This document shows, piece by piece, positions 43,288 to 50,991 of a stretch of 64,000 nucleotides of DNA. Each line of letters begins with the position of its first letter. Position 1 is the stretch's first letter. A program made the translations under genes and the position numbers. The notes under the pieces were generated by a model that was not told the origin of the DNA, made no database searches, and saw only the letters and a list, made by a program, of their open reading frames with translations. Source of the stretch: Streptomyces sp. AP-93 (GTDB lineage: Bacteria > Actinomycetota > Actinomycetes > Streptomycetales > Streptomycetaceae); contig NZ_JALGBX010000036.1 in assembly GCF_022808175.1 (NCBI RefSeq), positions 1 to 64,000 of the forward strand, written 5' to 3'.

Positions 43288-44720
43288 TCTTCCAGCGGGC
43301 CCTGGCCGGCGTCTACCTCGTCGCCTTCGCCGGAGCCGCCCTGCAGTTCCGGGCACTGATCGGGGCGCACGGCATGCTGCCCGTGCCGCGCTACCTGCGG
43401 TACGTGCCCTTCCGGCGCGCCCCGAGCCTGTTCCACCTGCACTACTCCGACCGGTTCTTCGCCGTCTGCGCCTGGACCGGGGCGGCCCTGGCCGCGGCGC
43501 TCGCCGCGGGGGCCGGCGACGCGGTGCCACTGGGCGCGGCGATGGCGATGTGGGCGCTGCTGTGGCTGCTGTACCTGTCGATCGTGAACGTGGGGCAGAC
43601 CTGGTACTCCTTCGGCTGGGAGTCGCTGCTGCTGGAGGTCGGCTTCCTGGCCGTGTTCCTGGGCAACGCGCGGGCCGGGCCGCCGGTGCTGGTGCTGTGG
43701 CTGCTGCGCTGGGTGGTCTTCCGGGTGGAGTTCGGCGCGGGGCTCATCAAGATGCGGGGCGATCCCTGCTGGCGCCGGCTCACCTGCCTGTACTTCCATC
43801 ACGAGACGCAGCCGATGCCCGGTCCGCTGAGCTGGTTCTTCCACCATCTGCCGAAGCCGCTGCACCGGGTGGAGTGCGCCGCCAACCACGTGACCCAACT
43901 GGTCGTGCCCGTCCTGCTGTTCACCCCGCAGCCGGTGGCCTCGTACGCCGCGGGCATCATCGTGGCGACCCAGCTGTGGCTGGTGGTGTCGGGGAACTTC
44001 GCCTGGCTGAACTGGATCACGATCACGGCGGCCCTGCCGGCCTTCGACTTCAGCGCGCTCGCGGGGGACCCGCCGCCGGCCGCCTCCCGGCAGGGGCCGC
44101 TCTGGTACGTGGTGCTGGTGTGCGCGATGACCGCGCTGGTGCTCGTGCTGAGCCGGCATCCGGTGGTCAACATGATCTCGCGCGGCCAGGTCATGAACCG
44201 GTCCTTCGACCCCCTCCACCTGGTCAACACCTACGGGGCGTTCGGCACGGTGGGCCGGATCCGCGAGGAGGTGGTGGTGGAGGGCACCGCGGAGCGGCGG
44301 CCCCGGGAGGACGGCGCGTGGCGGGAGTACGGCTTCAAGGGCAAGCCGGGTGACGTGCGCCGGATCCCGCGCCAGTTCGCCCCGTACCACCTGCGCCTCG
44401 ACTGGCTCATGTGGTTCGCGGCGCTCTCCCCCGGCTACGCCCGCGACTGGTTCGGGCCGTTCGTGGAGCGGCTGCTCGCGGGCGACCGGGACACCCTGAA
44501 GCTGCTCCGGCACAACCCCTTCCCGGACGCGCCGCCGCTCTACGTCCGGGCGCGGCTGTACCGCTACCGGTTCACGACCTGGCGGGAGCTCCGCGAGACC
44601 GGGGCGTGGTGGCACCGCACGCTGGTGCGCGAGTACCTGCCGCCGACCCGGCTCGCGGAGGCGTCCTGGTCGGAGCCCCGGTCGGATCCCCGGCCGAAGC
44701 CCCGGTCAGAGCCCGAGTAG
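43245..44720 (+). CDS. Lipase maturation factor (LMF1-like) membrane protein
   Basis: The 491-residue protein has several membrane segments and the lipase maturation factor pattern: APGYWLGRLIFQRALAGVYLVAFAGAALQFRALIGAHGMLP, FGWESLLLEVGFLAVFL, MRGDPCWRRLTCLYFHHETQPMPGPLSWFFHHLPKPLHRVE and the C-terminal VWREYGFKGKPGD-like block. In animals LMF1 is an ER protein needed for lipase folding; bacterial function is unknown. ATG 43245 follows GAGGGG closely and overlaps the DUF1990 gene. The last 15 bp overlap the convergent epimerase gene. Confidence 0.88.
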   Translation: MDWFTAPGYWLGRLIFQRALAGVYLVAFAGAALQFRALIGAHGMLPVPRYLRYVPFRRAPSLFHLHYSDRFFAVCAWTGAALAAALAAGAGDAVPLGAAMAMWALLWLLYLSIVNVGQTWYSFGWESLLLEVGFLAVFLGNARAGPPVLVLWLLRWVVFRVEFGAGLIKMRGDPCWRRLTCLYFHHETQPMPGPLSWFFHHLPKPLHRVECAANHVTQLVVPVLLFTPQPVASYAAGIIVATQLWLVVSGNFAWLNWITITAALPAFDFSALAGDPPPAASRQGPLWYVVLVCAMTALVLVLSRHPVVNMISRGQVMNRSFDPLHLVNTYGAFGTVGRIREEVVVEGTAERRPREDGAWREYGFKGKPGDVRRIPRQFAPYHLRLDWLMWFAALSPGYARDWFGPFVERLLAGDRDTLKLLRHNPFPDAPPLYVRARLYRYRFTTWRELRETGAWWHRTLVREYLPPTRLAEASWSEPRSDPRPKPRSEPE

Positions 44721-45689
44721 CGCCGCCTCCCGCTCGGCCGATATGCCCTTCTGCGGCCGGTCGGTCCGGTGCGGGGCGACTCCGCCGAGCGCCCGGAGCC
44801 AGGTCCAGGTGTCGGCGACGGTCTCCTCCACGGGGCGGCAGACGAGGCCGGCCGCCAGGGCCTTGGTGACGTCCCCGCCGAACATGTACTCGTGCAGCTC
44901 GCCCTCGGGAAGGTAGATGGGCAGCTCGGTCCAGGGCTCGATGCCGGCCTTCTCGATCGCCGCCGAGTCGGTCCAGCGCGGTTCGAACTCGGCGCCGGTG
45001 GCGGAGGCGCAGGCTTCCAGGAGGCTGCCCATGGTGGCGTGGCCGGCCGGGGAGACCAGGTTGTAGGCGCCGCCGAGCCCGGCCGCTCCCGCGTCGAGGG
45101 TCCAGCGCGCCAGGTCGCGCACGTCGATGTACTGCAGTTGCAGATCGGCGTGCCCGGGGGCGATGAAGGGGCCGCCGCGGGCGACGCGATTCAGCCACCA
45201 GGGCAGCCGGCCGACGTTCTCGTACGGTCCGATGATCAGCCCGGCGCGCACCAGCAGGGCGCGGTCGCCGAAGGCGTCCAGGGCGGCGAGTTCGCCGCCA
45301 CGCTTGTCCTCGGCGTAGGCGGTGGCGTCCGCGTCGGGCGAGCCCTCGACCACCGGGCCGTCCTCGTCCAGACCGGCGGGTGCGGGGTAGGCGTACACCG
45401 AGCGGCTGGAGATGTACACGTACTGGCCGACCCGGCCGTGCAGCAGACGGGCGCTGTCGCGGACGGCGGTGGGGGCGCCGCTCCAGGTGTCGACGACGAG
45501 GTCCCACTCCCCCTCGGCTAGGGCGTCCAGGCCGCCGGGCGCGGTGCGGTCCCCGTGCAGGGCCGTGGTCCCCGGCGGGGGTGCGTGGTGCCCGCGGTGG
45601 AAGACGGTGACGTCCCAACCGCGGCTCAGGGCGTCTTCGGTGATCGCGCGCCCTACGAATTCGGTTCCACCCAGCATCAGCAGCTTCAT
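44706..45689 (-). CDS. NAD-dependent epimerase/dehydratase (extended SDR)
   Basis: The 327-residue protein starts MKLLMLGGTEFVGRAI, an extended SDR Rossmann motif (GGxxFxG), followed by a GEWDLVVDTW loop, the catalytic YVYISSRSVYAYP region and a later AEDKRGGELAAL lysine helix. Substrate is not determined, and some members of this subgroup act as atypical reductases. The ATG 45689 lacks a strong ribosome site. It lies 243 bp downstream of the 58-residue peptide gene on the same strand and convergent with the LMF gene; a shared transcript with the peptide gene is possible. Confidence 0.85.
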   Translation of the reverse strand: MKLLMLGGTEFVGRAITEDALSRGWDVTVFHRGHHAPPPGTTALHGDRTAPGGLDALAEGEWDLVVDTWSGAPTAVRDSARLLHGRVGQYVYISSRSVYAYPAPAGLDEDGPVVEGSPDADATAYAEDKRGGELAALDAFGDRALLVRAGLIIGPYENVGRLPWWLNRVARGGPFIAPGHADLQLQYIDVRDLARWTLDAGAAGLGGAYNLVSPAGHATMGSLLEACASATGAEFEPRWTDSAAIEKAGIEPWTELPIYLPEGELHEYMFGGDVTKALAAGLVCRPVEETVADTWTWLRALGGVAPHRTDRPQKGISAEREAALLGL

Positions 45690-45932
45690 ACAGGTCAGCC
45701 TGCCCGGGACCGGGGGTGCGCGGAACCCTTGATCGCCCACAGCGATGACGCCCACGGCGTACCGGTACGGGGAACTTCCGGGCGCCGTCCGGCATGGAGC
45801 GGACGCTGCCACCCGTCCCCCGAGGGGAGCGTCCTGACGGCTGATCAGCTGCGGGAAAAGGGCGCCGCCTGTCGCCCCGGGGCTTCACCGGGACGACGGG
45901 CGGACCGCACCGTACGGGTCTAGTCGATGCCT

Positions 45933-46109
45933 CTAGTCGATGCCGGGCAGGATGTGCGGCTCCGCGAGGTCGTCCTCGTAGCCGGCGAGGCGGATCGGGG
46001 CGGACCGGGCCCAGACCTCCAGGTTGCCGAGGGTCTCGGGGCGCTTCGCACTCCGCGGCCCCGTCCGTTCTCCGGGCACCTGGTCCGTGGTCGTCAGTTC
46101 TGGCGTCAC
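45933..46109 (-). CDS. 58-residue RiPP-precursor-like peptide
   Basis: The peptide starts GTG 46109 with AGGAG 6 bp upstream and runs to a stop at 45935. Residues 1-25 are polar (VTPELTTTDQVPGERTGPRS), and the C-terminal 33 residues are dense in aromatic and charged residues: LEVWARSAPIRLAGYEDDLAEPHILPGID. Spaced Trp33, Tyr44 and His52 each begin a three-residue motif (WAR, YED, HIL), which is the type of pattern used by radical-SAM cyclophane or related RiPP enzymes. The small size, polar leader and conserved-looking tail make a RiPP precursor plausible; I cannot confirm the family. No modifying enzyme gene is adjacent. Confidence 0.55.
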   Translation of the reverse strand: MTPELTTTDQVPGERTGPRSAKRPETLGNLEVWARSAPIRLAGYEDDLAEPHILPGID

Positions 46110-46400
46110 CGCGCACTCCTTTGTGTCGCGTAACCCGGCGGGCGAACCGCGCGCCGGTGCGGGAAGAGGGGGTTTCCGGACGCGGTGGCGCCTTGGTGGA
46201 GCGAGTGCCCGTGTGGGGCTCTCATGGCGATCAGAGTACACATATGAGCGCACCCCCGCTCGATGGAAAGGTAAAATCCACTCCGGACAGCTTGTTTTCT
46301 CCACGAGTTCATCACCTTGCACGGCGGCGCGTCGTGTACGGCTGATCTGCTCGACGGCGCCATACGGGTGATACGCGGTCGGGCGACGGAAGGAACGACA

Positions 46401-46784
46401 GTGGCGAAGTCCGAAGTGCCGGTGGTCGTCGCAAGCGTCGGGGAACTGATGGACCTGCTGCGGGGCGGGCACGGTGACGGCCATGGGCTGCGGGTGGCGG
46501 CGCTGCTGCGCCGTTCGCACCCCTTCGACAAGGAACTGCAGGTCGCGGGCCTGCTGATCGACCATCCCGCGGACGCGATCCGCCCGCTGCTGGGCGAGCG
46601 GGTGGCCCGGCTCGTACGGCTCCAGGGGCCCGGCGCACCCGCCCCCGGGCCGGACCCCGACGCGGAGTCCCTCGGCCACGCGGCCGAAGCGGGCCGGTCC
46701 GCGGGCCTGGACGCGGGCGTCCTGGAGGACTGGCGCCCGGTGCTGGAACTGGTCGCCGCGGGGGCCTACGGCCGGACGGCCTGA
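46401..46784 (+). CDS. HD-domain-like protein lacking the metal motif
   Basis: The 127-residue protein starts at GTG 46401 with GGAAGGA 6 bp upstream. Its order SVGELMDLLRGG, HGLRVAALLRRSHPFDKELQVAGLLID and the tail VLEDWRPVLELVAA follow that of PhnZ-like HD proteins, but where those have HDIGH followed by about 25 residues, this one has IDHPADAIRPLLGERVARLVRL. The metal-binding HD pair and the residues between are missing, and the length is much shorter than usual (about 190). It is a degenerate paralogue, unlikely to be a phosphohydrolase. The peptide gene is divergent from it across 291 bp. Confidence 0.65.
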   Translation: MAKSEVPVVVASVGELMDLLRGGHGDGHGLRVAALLRRSHPFDKELQVAGLLIDHPADAIRPLLGERVARLVRLQGPGAPAPGPDPDAESLGHAAEAGRSAGLDAGVLEDWRPVLELVAAGAYGRTA

Positions 46785-46789
46785 ACGGG

Positions 46790-46833
46790 GAGCGCCCCTG
46801 GTCCCCCTCGCGGGAGGGGGACCGGGGGCGCTC
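46790..46833. terminator. Bidirectional hairpin terminator
   Basis: Twenty-bp arms (46790-46809 and 46814-46833) with one mismatch enclose a GCGG loop. It lies between convergent stops at 46784 and 46888 and fits a bidirectional terminator. Confidence 0.8.
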
Positions 46834-46887
46834 GTTTGACGCGGGCCAGGTGACGCGGCTCGGAGGCGGGCGCCCCGGGCACGCGGC

Positions 46888-48375
46888 CTACCAGTTGGCG
46901 GGTGCGTAGTCCTTGAGGAAGACGCCGTACAGATCCTCGCCGAGCTCGCCGCGGACGATCGGGTCGTAGACCCGGGCCGCGCCGTCGACCAGGTCGAGGG
47001 GGGCGTGGAAGCCCTCCTCGGCGAGGCGCAGCTTGTCGAAGTGCGGGCGCTCGTCCGTGATCCAGCCGGTGTCGACCGAGGTCATCAGGATCCGGTCGGT
47101 CTGGAACATCTCCTGGCCGCTGGTCCGCGTCACCATGTTCATCGCGGCCTTGGCGGCGTTGGTGTTCGGGTGCCCCGCACCCTTGTAGCCGCGGCTGAAG
47201 ACGCCCTCCATCGCCGAGACGTTCACGACGTACGCCCGCCCGCCCGCCGCCTTTCGGGCGGCCTTGGCCATGGCCGGCCGGAGCGCGCTGATCAAGATGA
47301 ACGGCGACGTGTAGTTGCACAACTGGGTTTCGAGCAGCTCCACCGGGGAGATCTGGTCGATGGTCTGCACCCAGGTGTTGCTGTCGACGACGTCGGGCAG
47401 CAGGCCGCCCGCGTCGATGGCGGTACCGGCGAGGTGCCGCTCCAGGCTGGCGTTGCCCGCGACCAGTGCGAGGTCGGCGACCTTCTGCGCCTCGAGCCCG
47501 CTCACCCCGACGGGCAGCGCCGCCAGGCCGTCGACCGCGCCGGAGTTGAAGGCGCCGATGACGTGGTGGGCGGGGAGCTCGCCGGCCGGCAGCGGGGCGC
47601 TCTCCCCCTCGACCAGCGCCGCGTACGCGGACGGCAGGCGGCGCACGGTCTGCGTCGCGTTGTTGATCAGGATGTCGAGCGGACCGCCCGCGGCCACCTG
47701 GTCGGCGAGCGCCACGGACTGGGCCGGGTCGCGCAGGTCGATGCCCACGACCTGCAGGCGGTGCATCCAGTCCGCAGAGTCCTCCATCGCCTTGAAGCGG
47801 CGGATGGCGTCCTTGGGGAAGCGGGTGGTGATCGTGGTGTGCGCGCCGTCGCGCAGCAGCCGCAGCGCGATGTACATGCCGATCTTGGCCCGGCCGCCGG
47901 TGAGCAGCGCGCGCTTGCCGGTGAGGTCGGCACGGGCTTCCCGCTTGGTCCGGTTCTCGACGGCGCAGCTCGGGCAGAGCTGGTGGTAGAAGTAGTCGAC
48001 CTCGACGTACCGCGTCTTGCAGACGTAGCAGGAGCGCGGGCGCTCGAGGATCCCGGCGATCCGGCCGGTCTCCGTGACCGAGGAGGGCAGCAGGCCCTCG
48101 GTCTCGTCGTCGATGCGCTCGGCGGAGCCCGTCGCGGTCGCCTCGGTGACGGCCTTGTCGTTGGCGGTCTTGGCGGCGCGGCGGTCCTGGCGGCGGCGCT
48201 GCTTGACCGTCCGGTACAGGCCGGCGGTGGCGCGGCGCACGGTGATCGCGTCCGGGTGGTCGACGTCGATCTTGTCGAGCTCGTCGAGCACGCTGAGGCA
48301 GAGGGCCAGGCGGTCGGGGTCGATGCCCGGCCCGAAGGCGTGGCCCTGCTCCTGGCTGTCTTCGGTCACCGTCAT
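46888..48375 (-). CDS. SDR-family oxidoreductase with N-terminal zinc ribbon, catalytic Tyr absent
   Basis: The 495-residue protein has a helical N-terminal part (residues 1-100), a CxxC zinc-ribbon-like pair (SCYVCKTRY...LCPSCAVEN, about 115-140), then a classical SDR Rossmann fold: ALLTGGRAKIGMYIALRLLRDG and VVNVSAMEGVF. The SDR active site YxxxK should follow; here the same position reads TNAAK, so the tyrosine is replaced by threonine. The lysine and serine remain. It is therefore either non-catalytic, a binding protein, or uses a different residue. ATG 48375. Cofactor and substrate unknown. Confidence 0.8.
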   Translation of the reverse strand: MTVTEDSQEQGHAFGPGIDPDRLALCLSVLDELDKIDVDHPDAITVRRATAGLYRTVKQRRRQDRRAAKTANDKAVTEATATGSAERIDDETEGLLPSSVTETGRIAGILERPRSCYVCKTRYVEVDYFYHQLCPSCAVENRTKREARADLTGKRALLTGGRAKIGMYIALRLLRDGAHTTITTRFPKDAIRRFKAMEDSADWMHRLQVVGIDLRDPAQSVALADQVAAGGPLDILINNATQTVRRLPSAYAALVEGESAPLPAGELPAHHVIGAFNSGAVDGLAALPVGVSGLEAQKVADLALVAGNASLERHLAGTAIDAGGLLPDVVDSNTWVQTIDQISPVELLETQLCNYTSPFILISALRPAMAKAARKAAGGRAYVVNVSAMEGVFSRGYKGAGHPNTNAAKAAMNMVTRTSGQEMFQTDRILMTSVDTGWITDERPHFDKLRLAEEGFHAPLDLVDGAARVYDPIVRGELGEDLYGVFLKDYAPANW

Positions 48376-48575
48376 ACCCGCTGCGTTCCTTGATCAGTCG
48401 TCCGCGTCCGCCGGATGCGGAAGTCCCCAAAAGGGCTAGTGTACGGATCCACCGCGCGGGAAGACAAACGCACTCCTCCGCTCCCGGCTACTGCGTTCGG
48501 AGTACGCCCAGGGACGTAGCCGTCCCCGCCTCTAGGGGGAGGAATAGCTCTCCGGACTCGGGCATTGTGACTTTT

Positions 48576-49751
48576 ATGAGTGCCCTAGCGTTTTCGGTCC
48601 TGCTGTGCCTGGTGTCCGCCGTGGCGTACGCGGCCGGCGCGATCGTCCAGGAGCGGGTCGCGTCCGGTACGACGGGCCTGCCGTACGCCCCGGTGCGCCG
48701 GCCCGCCTGGTACGGAGCGATCGCGCTGAACGGCCTCGGGGCCCTGCTGCACGTGGTGGCGCTGGCCTACGGGCCGCTCAGCCTGGTGCAGCCGCTCGGC
48801 GCTCTCACCATCGTGTTCGCGCTCCCGATGGCGGCCGTGTTCGTACGACGGCGGGCCGGAGCGGCCGCCTGGCGCGGGGCCCTCCTGGCCACGGCCGGGC
48901 TGGCCGGGCTGCTGGCCCTGACGGGCGGCGGCGGGCGGGCCGAGCAGTCCCTGTCGGGCGGGGAGCAGAGCCTGCTCCTGACGGCGACCGGGGCCCTGGT
49001 GTCCGTACTGTTCCTGGCCGCGCGCCGGGTGCGGCGGGTCACCGCTCACAGCGTGCTGCTGGCCACGGCGGCGGGGGCGGCCTTCGGGATGGCCTCGGTG
49101 TTCACGAAGTCGGTCGCCGAGAGCTTCGCCCCGGACGCGCTGGTCGCGCTGTGGCCCGAGCTGACCGCGATCGCCGCGCTGGCCGCCACCGGACTGCTGC
49201 TGTCGCAGGCGGCCTACCGGGGCGCCGGGCTGACCGCGCCGCTGGCCACCGTGACGGTGGCGAACCCGGTGGTCGCGGCGGCGGTCGGCATCGCGCTGTT
49301 CGACGAGGGCTTCCGCTACGGGGCGGCCGGCGCCGCCGCGGCGCTGGTGAGCGCGGCGACGGCGGCGACCGGGCTCGTCCTGCTCACCATCGCGCCCCGG
49401 GACACGCGTGTGCCCGTGGCGTCAGGACCGGCACCGGTTCCGATGCCGGCACCGGCGGAAGCCCGTACTGCGGCTTCCGCCTCGGCCCCTGCCTCAGATG
49501 GAGACTCCGTGGGCCCGCAGGTACCTCAGCGGGTCGATGTCGGTCCCGTAGCCGGGTCCCGTGCGCATCTCGAAGTGCAGGTGCGGCCCGGTCGTGTTGC
49601 CGGTCGAGCCCGAGCGGCCGATCCGCTGTCCGCCGGAGACCGCCGAGCCGGCTTTGACCGAGAGCGCCGAGAGGTGCGCGTACTGGGAGTACCGGCCGTC
49701 GGTGTGCCGGATGACGACCTGGTACCCGTACGCACCGGCCCAGCCCGCTGA
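48576..49751 (+). CDS. DMT/EamA-type transporter with read-through C-terminal tail
   Basis: The 391-residue protein has about nine or ten membrane segments in the first 280 residues (ALAFSVLLCLVSAVAYAAGAIVQE through ATAATGLVLLTIAPRD), the plan of a single-polypeptide drug/metabolite transporter. After residue 278 the sequence becomes Pro/Arg/Val-rich and reads antisense through the last 258 bp of the convergent rpfD gene. That tail is probably an extension without structure. ATG 48576 has no clear ribosome site; GTG 48567 is an alternative. The substrate is unknown. Confidence 0.8.
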   Translation: MSALAFSVLLCLVSAVAYAAGAIVQERVASGTTGLPYAPVRRPAWYGAIALNGLGALLHVVALAYGPLSLVQPLGALTIVFALPMAAVFVRRRAGAAAWRGALLATAGLAGLLALTGGGGRAEQSLSGGEQSLLLTATGALVSVLFLAARRVRRVTAHSVLLATAAGAAFGMASVFTKSVAESFAPDALVALWPELTAIAALAATGLLLSQAAYRGAGLTAPLATVTVANPVVAAAVGIALFDEGFRYGAAGAAAALVSAATAATGLVLLTIAPRDTRVPVASGPAPVPMPAPAEARTAASASAPASDGDSVGPQVPQRVDVGPVAGSRAHLEVQVRPGRVAGRARAADPLSAGDRRAGFDRERREVRVLGVPAVGVPDDDLVPVRTGPAR

Positions 49752-50804
49752 GACGACCTGCCCGCTGCTGACGGCCTTGACGGTGGTGCCGGTGGCCACC
49801 GGGAAGTCGATGCCGGTGTGGTAGCCGCTGGACCAGGCCGAGCCCGAGACCCGGTAGGAGGTGCCGAGGCCCGCGTCGACCGGGGCGCTGAAGGCCCCGG
49901 AGGGGGTCTGCGGCTTTTCCGCCGGCTTCTCGGCAGGTTTCTCCGCGGGCTTTTCGGCCGGTTTCGTACCGGCCTGCTCGGCGGGCTTCGCCGGTGCCAC
50001 GGGCTTCACTGGTTCCGCCGTGCGCGGCGGCTTCTCCGGATTCGGCGCGGGCGGCGCCGCCGTGACGCGCAGGGTGAGCCGCTGCCCGGGGAAGATCAGG
50101 TCCGGATCGCCGCCCACGACGGCCCGGTTGGTCGCGTACAGGGACTGCCAGCCGCCCTCGACGTGCTGCTCTGTGGCGATCTCCGACAGCGAGTCGCCGG
50201 GGGCGACGACATAGGGGTTCGGCAGGACGGAAGTCCCGGTCGGGCGGGGCGCCGTGCTCGGCGCGGCGGCCTGCGGAGCCGCCTTCGGGGCGGCCTTGGG
50301 AGCGGTCTGGGCCGCGGCCTTCGGAGCCGTCGCCTTCCCGGGGCCCGTCGCCTTCCCCGGGCCCGTCGCCTTGCCCTGCGCGCCGAGCGCGGGCGCCGGA
50401 CCGCTGCGGCTGAGTCCGGCCTTCTTGCCGCACACCGGCCAGGCCTGCGGGCCCTGACCCTTCAGCACCTTCTCCGCCACGGCGATCTGCTGTTCCCTGG
50501 TGGCCAGATCGGCGCGGGCGGCGTACGCGGTTCCGCCGAAGGCACGCCAGGTGCTCTGGCTGAACTGGAGTCCGCCGTAGTAGCCGTTGCCGGTGTTGAT
50601 GTGCCAGTTGCTCGTGGATTCGCAGGCGGCGACCTTGCTCCACGTGTCCAGCGAGGCGGCGTGCCCCGTGCCCGCTCCGATCAGGGGCAGCGCGATCCCG
50701 GCTCCGCCTGCGGTGACGACGAGCGAAGCACGGTTGATGCCGCTCGGCTGATACCGGCGGTGCCGGCCCCGTACACCCATGGGAGCTACCCCCGTCGAAG
50801 ACAT
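49494..50804 (-). CDS. rpfD: Rpf-like transglycosylase with LysM and M23 peptidase domains (RpfD-like)
   Basis: The 436-residue secreted protein combines a resuscitation-promoting-factor-type transglycosylase domain (TWSKVAACESTSNWHINTGNGYYGGLQFSQSTW, residues 54-130), Ala/Pro/Lys-rich linkers, a LysM domain (YVVAPGDSLSEIATEQHVEG, about 201-250) and a C-terminal M23/LytM peptidase domain (YHTGIDFPVATGTTVKAV and GPHLHFEM, with the HxD and HxH zinc motifs). It cleaves peptidoglycan during growth or germination. Streptomyces RpfD has this plan and lies next to gnd, so I use that name. ATG 50804 has GAGG 6 bp upstream; no c-di-AMP riboswitch could be recognised in the 187 bp before it. Confidence 0.88.
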   Translation of the reverse strand: MSSTGVAPMGVRGRHRRYQPSGINRASLVVTAGGAGIALPLIGAGTGHAASLDTWSKVAACESTSNWHINTGNGYYGGLQFSQSTWRAFGGTAYAARADLATREQQIAVAEKVLKGQGPQAWPVCGKKAGLSRSGPAPALGAQGKATGPGKATGPGKATAPKAAAQTAPKAAPKAAPQAAAPSTAPRPTGTSVLPNPYVVAPGDSLSEIATEQHVEGGWQSLYATNRAVVGGDPDLIFPGQRLTLRVTAAPPAPNPEKPPRTAEPVKPVAPAKPAEQAGTKPAEKPAEKPAEKPAEKPQTPSGAFSAPVDAGLGTSYRVSGSAWSSGYHTGIDFPVATGTTVKAVSSGQVVSAGWAGAYGYQVVIRHTDGRYSQYAHLSALSVKAGSAVSGGQRIGRSGSTGNTTGPHLHFEMRTGPGYGTDIDPLRYLRAHGVSI

Positions 50805-50991
50805 CAGGAACCTCGCAACCTAACGCCACGACCGGGGCATGACAAGGCGAACAACACAACGCGTTCGGGCGGAAGTTGGTTTCGCGCCGAATGTAGGACA
50901 CCGGTAAGGATCTCCATCGGGGTAGCGTCGGTGTTCCTGCATTCCTCCGCACATCGAATGCACTCGACGCAGCACTCAGGAGCGCACGCAC

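Noticed and set aside
46121..46345. Small plus-strand open frame between the peptide and HD-like genes
   Set aside because: No ribosome site and no codon pattern; the region is better explained as the divergent promoter space.
50805..50991. ydaO (c-di-AMP) riboswitch upstream of rpfD
   Set aside because: Expected from other Streptomyces rpf genes, but the space is only 187 bp shared with gnd and I could not find the conserved GGGGGA/ACCCGG-type pieces by eye. A covariance-model search would decide.
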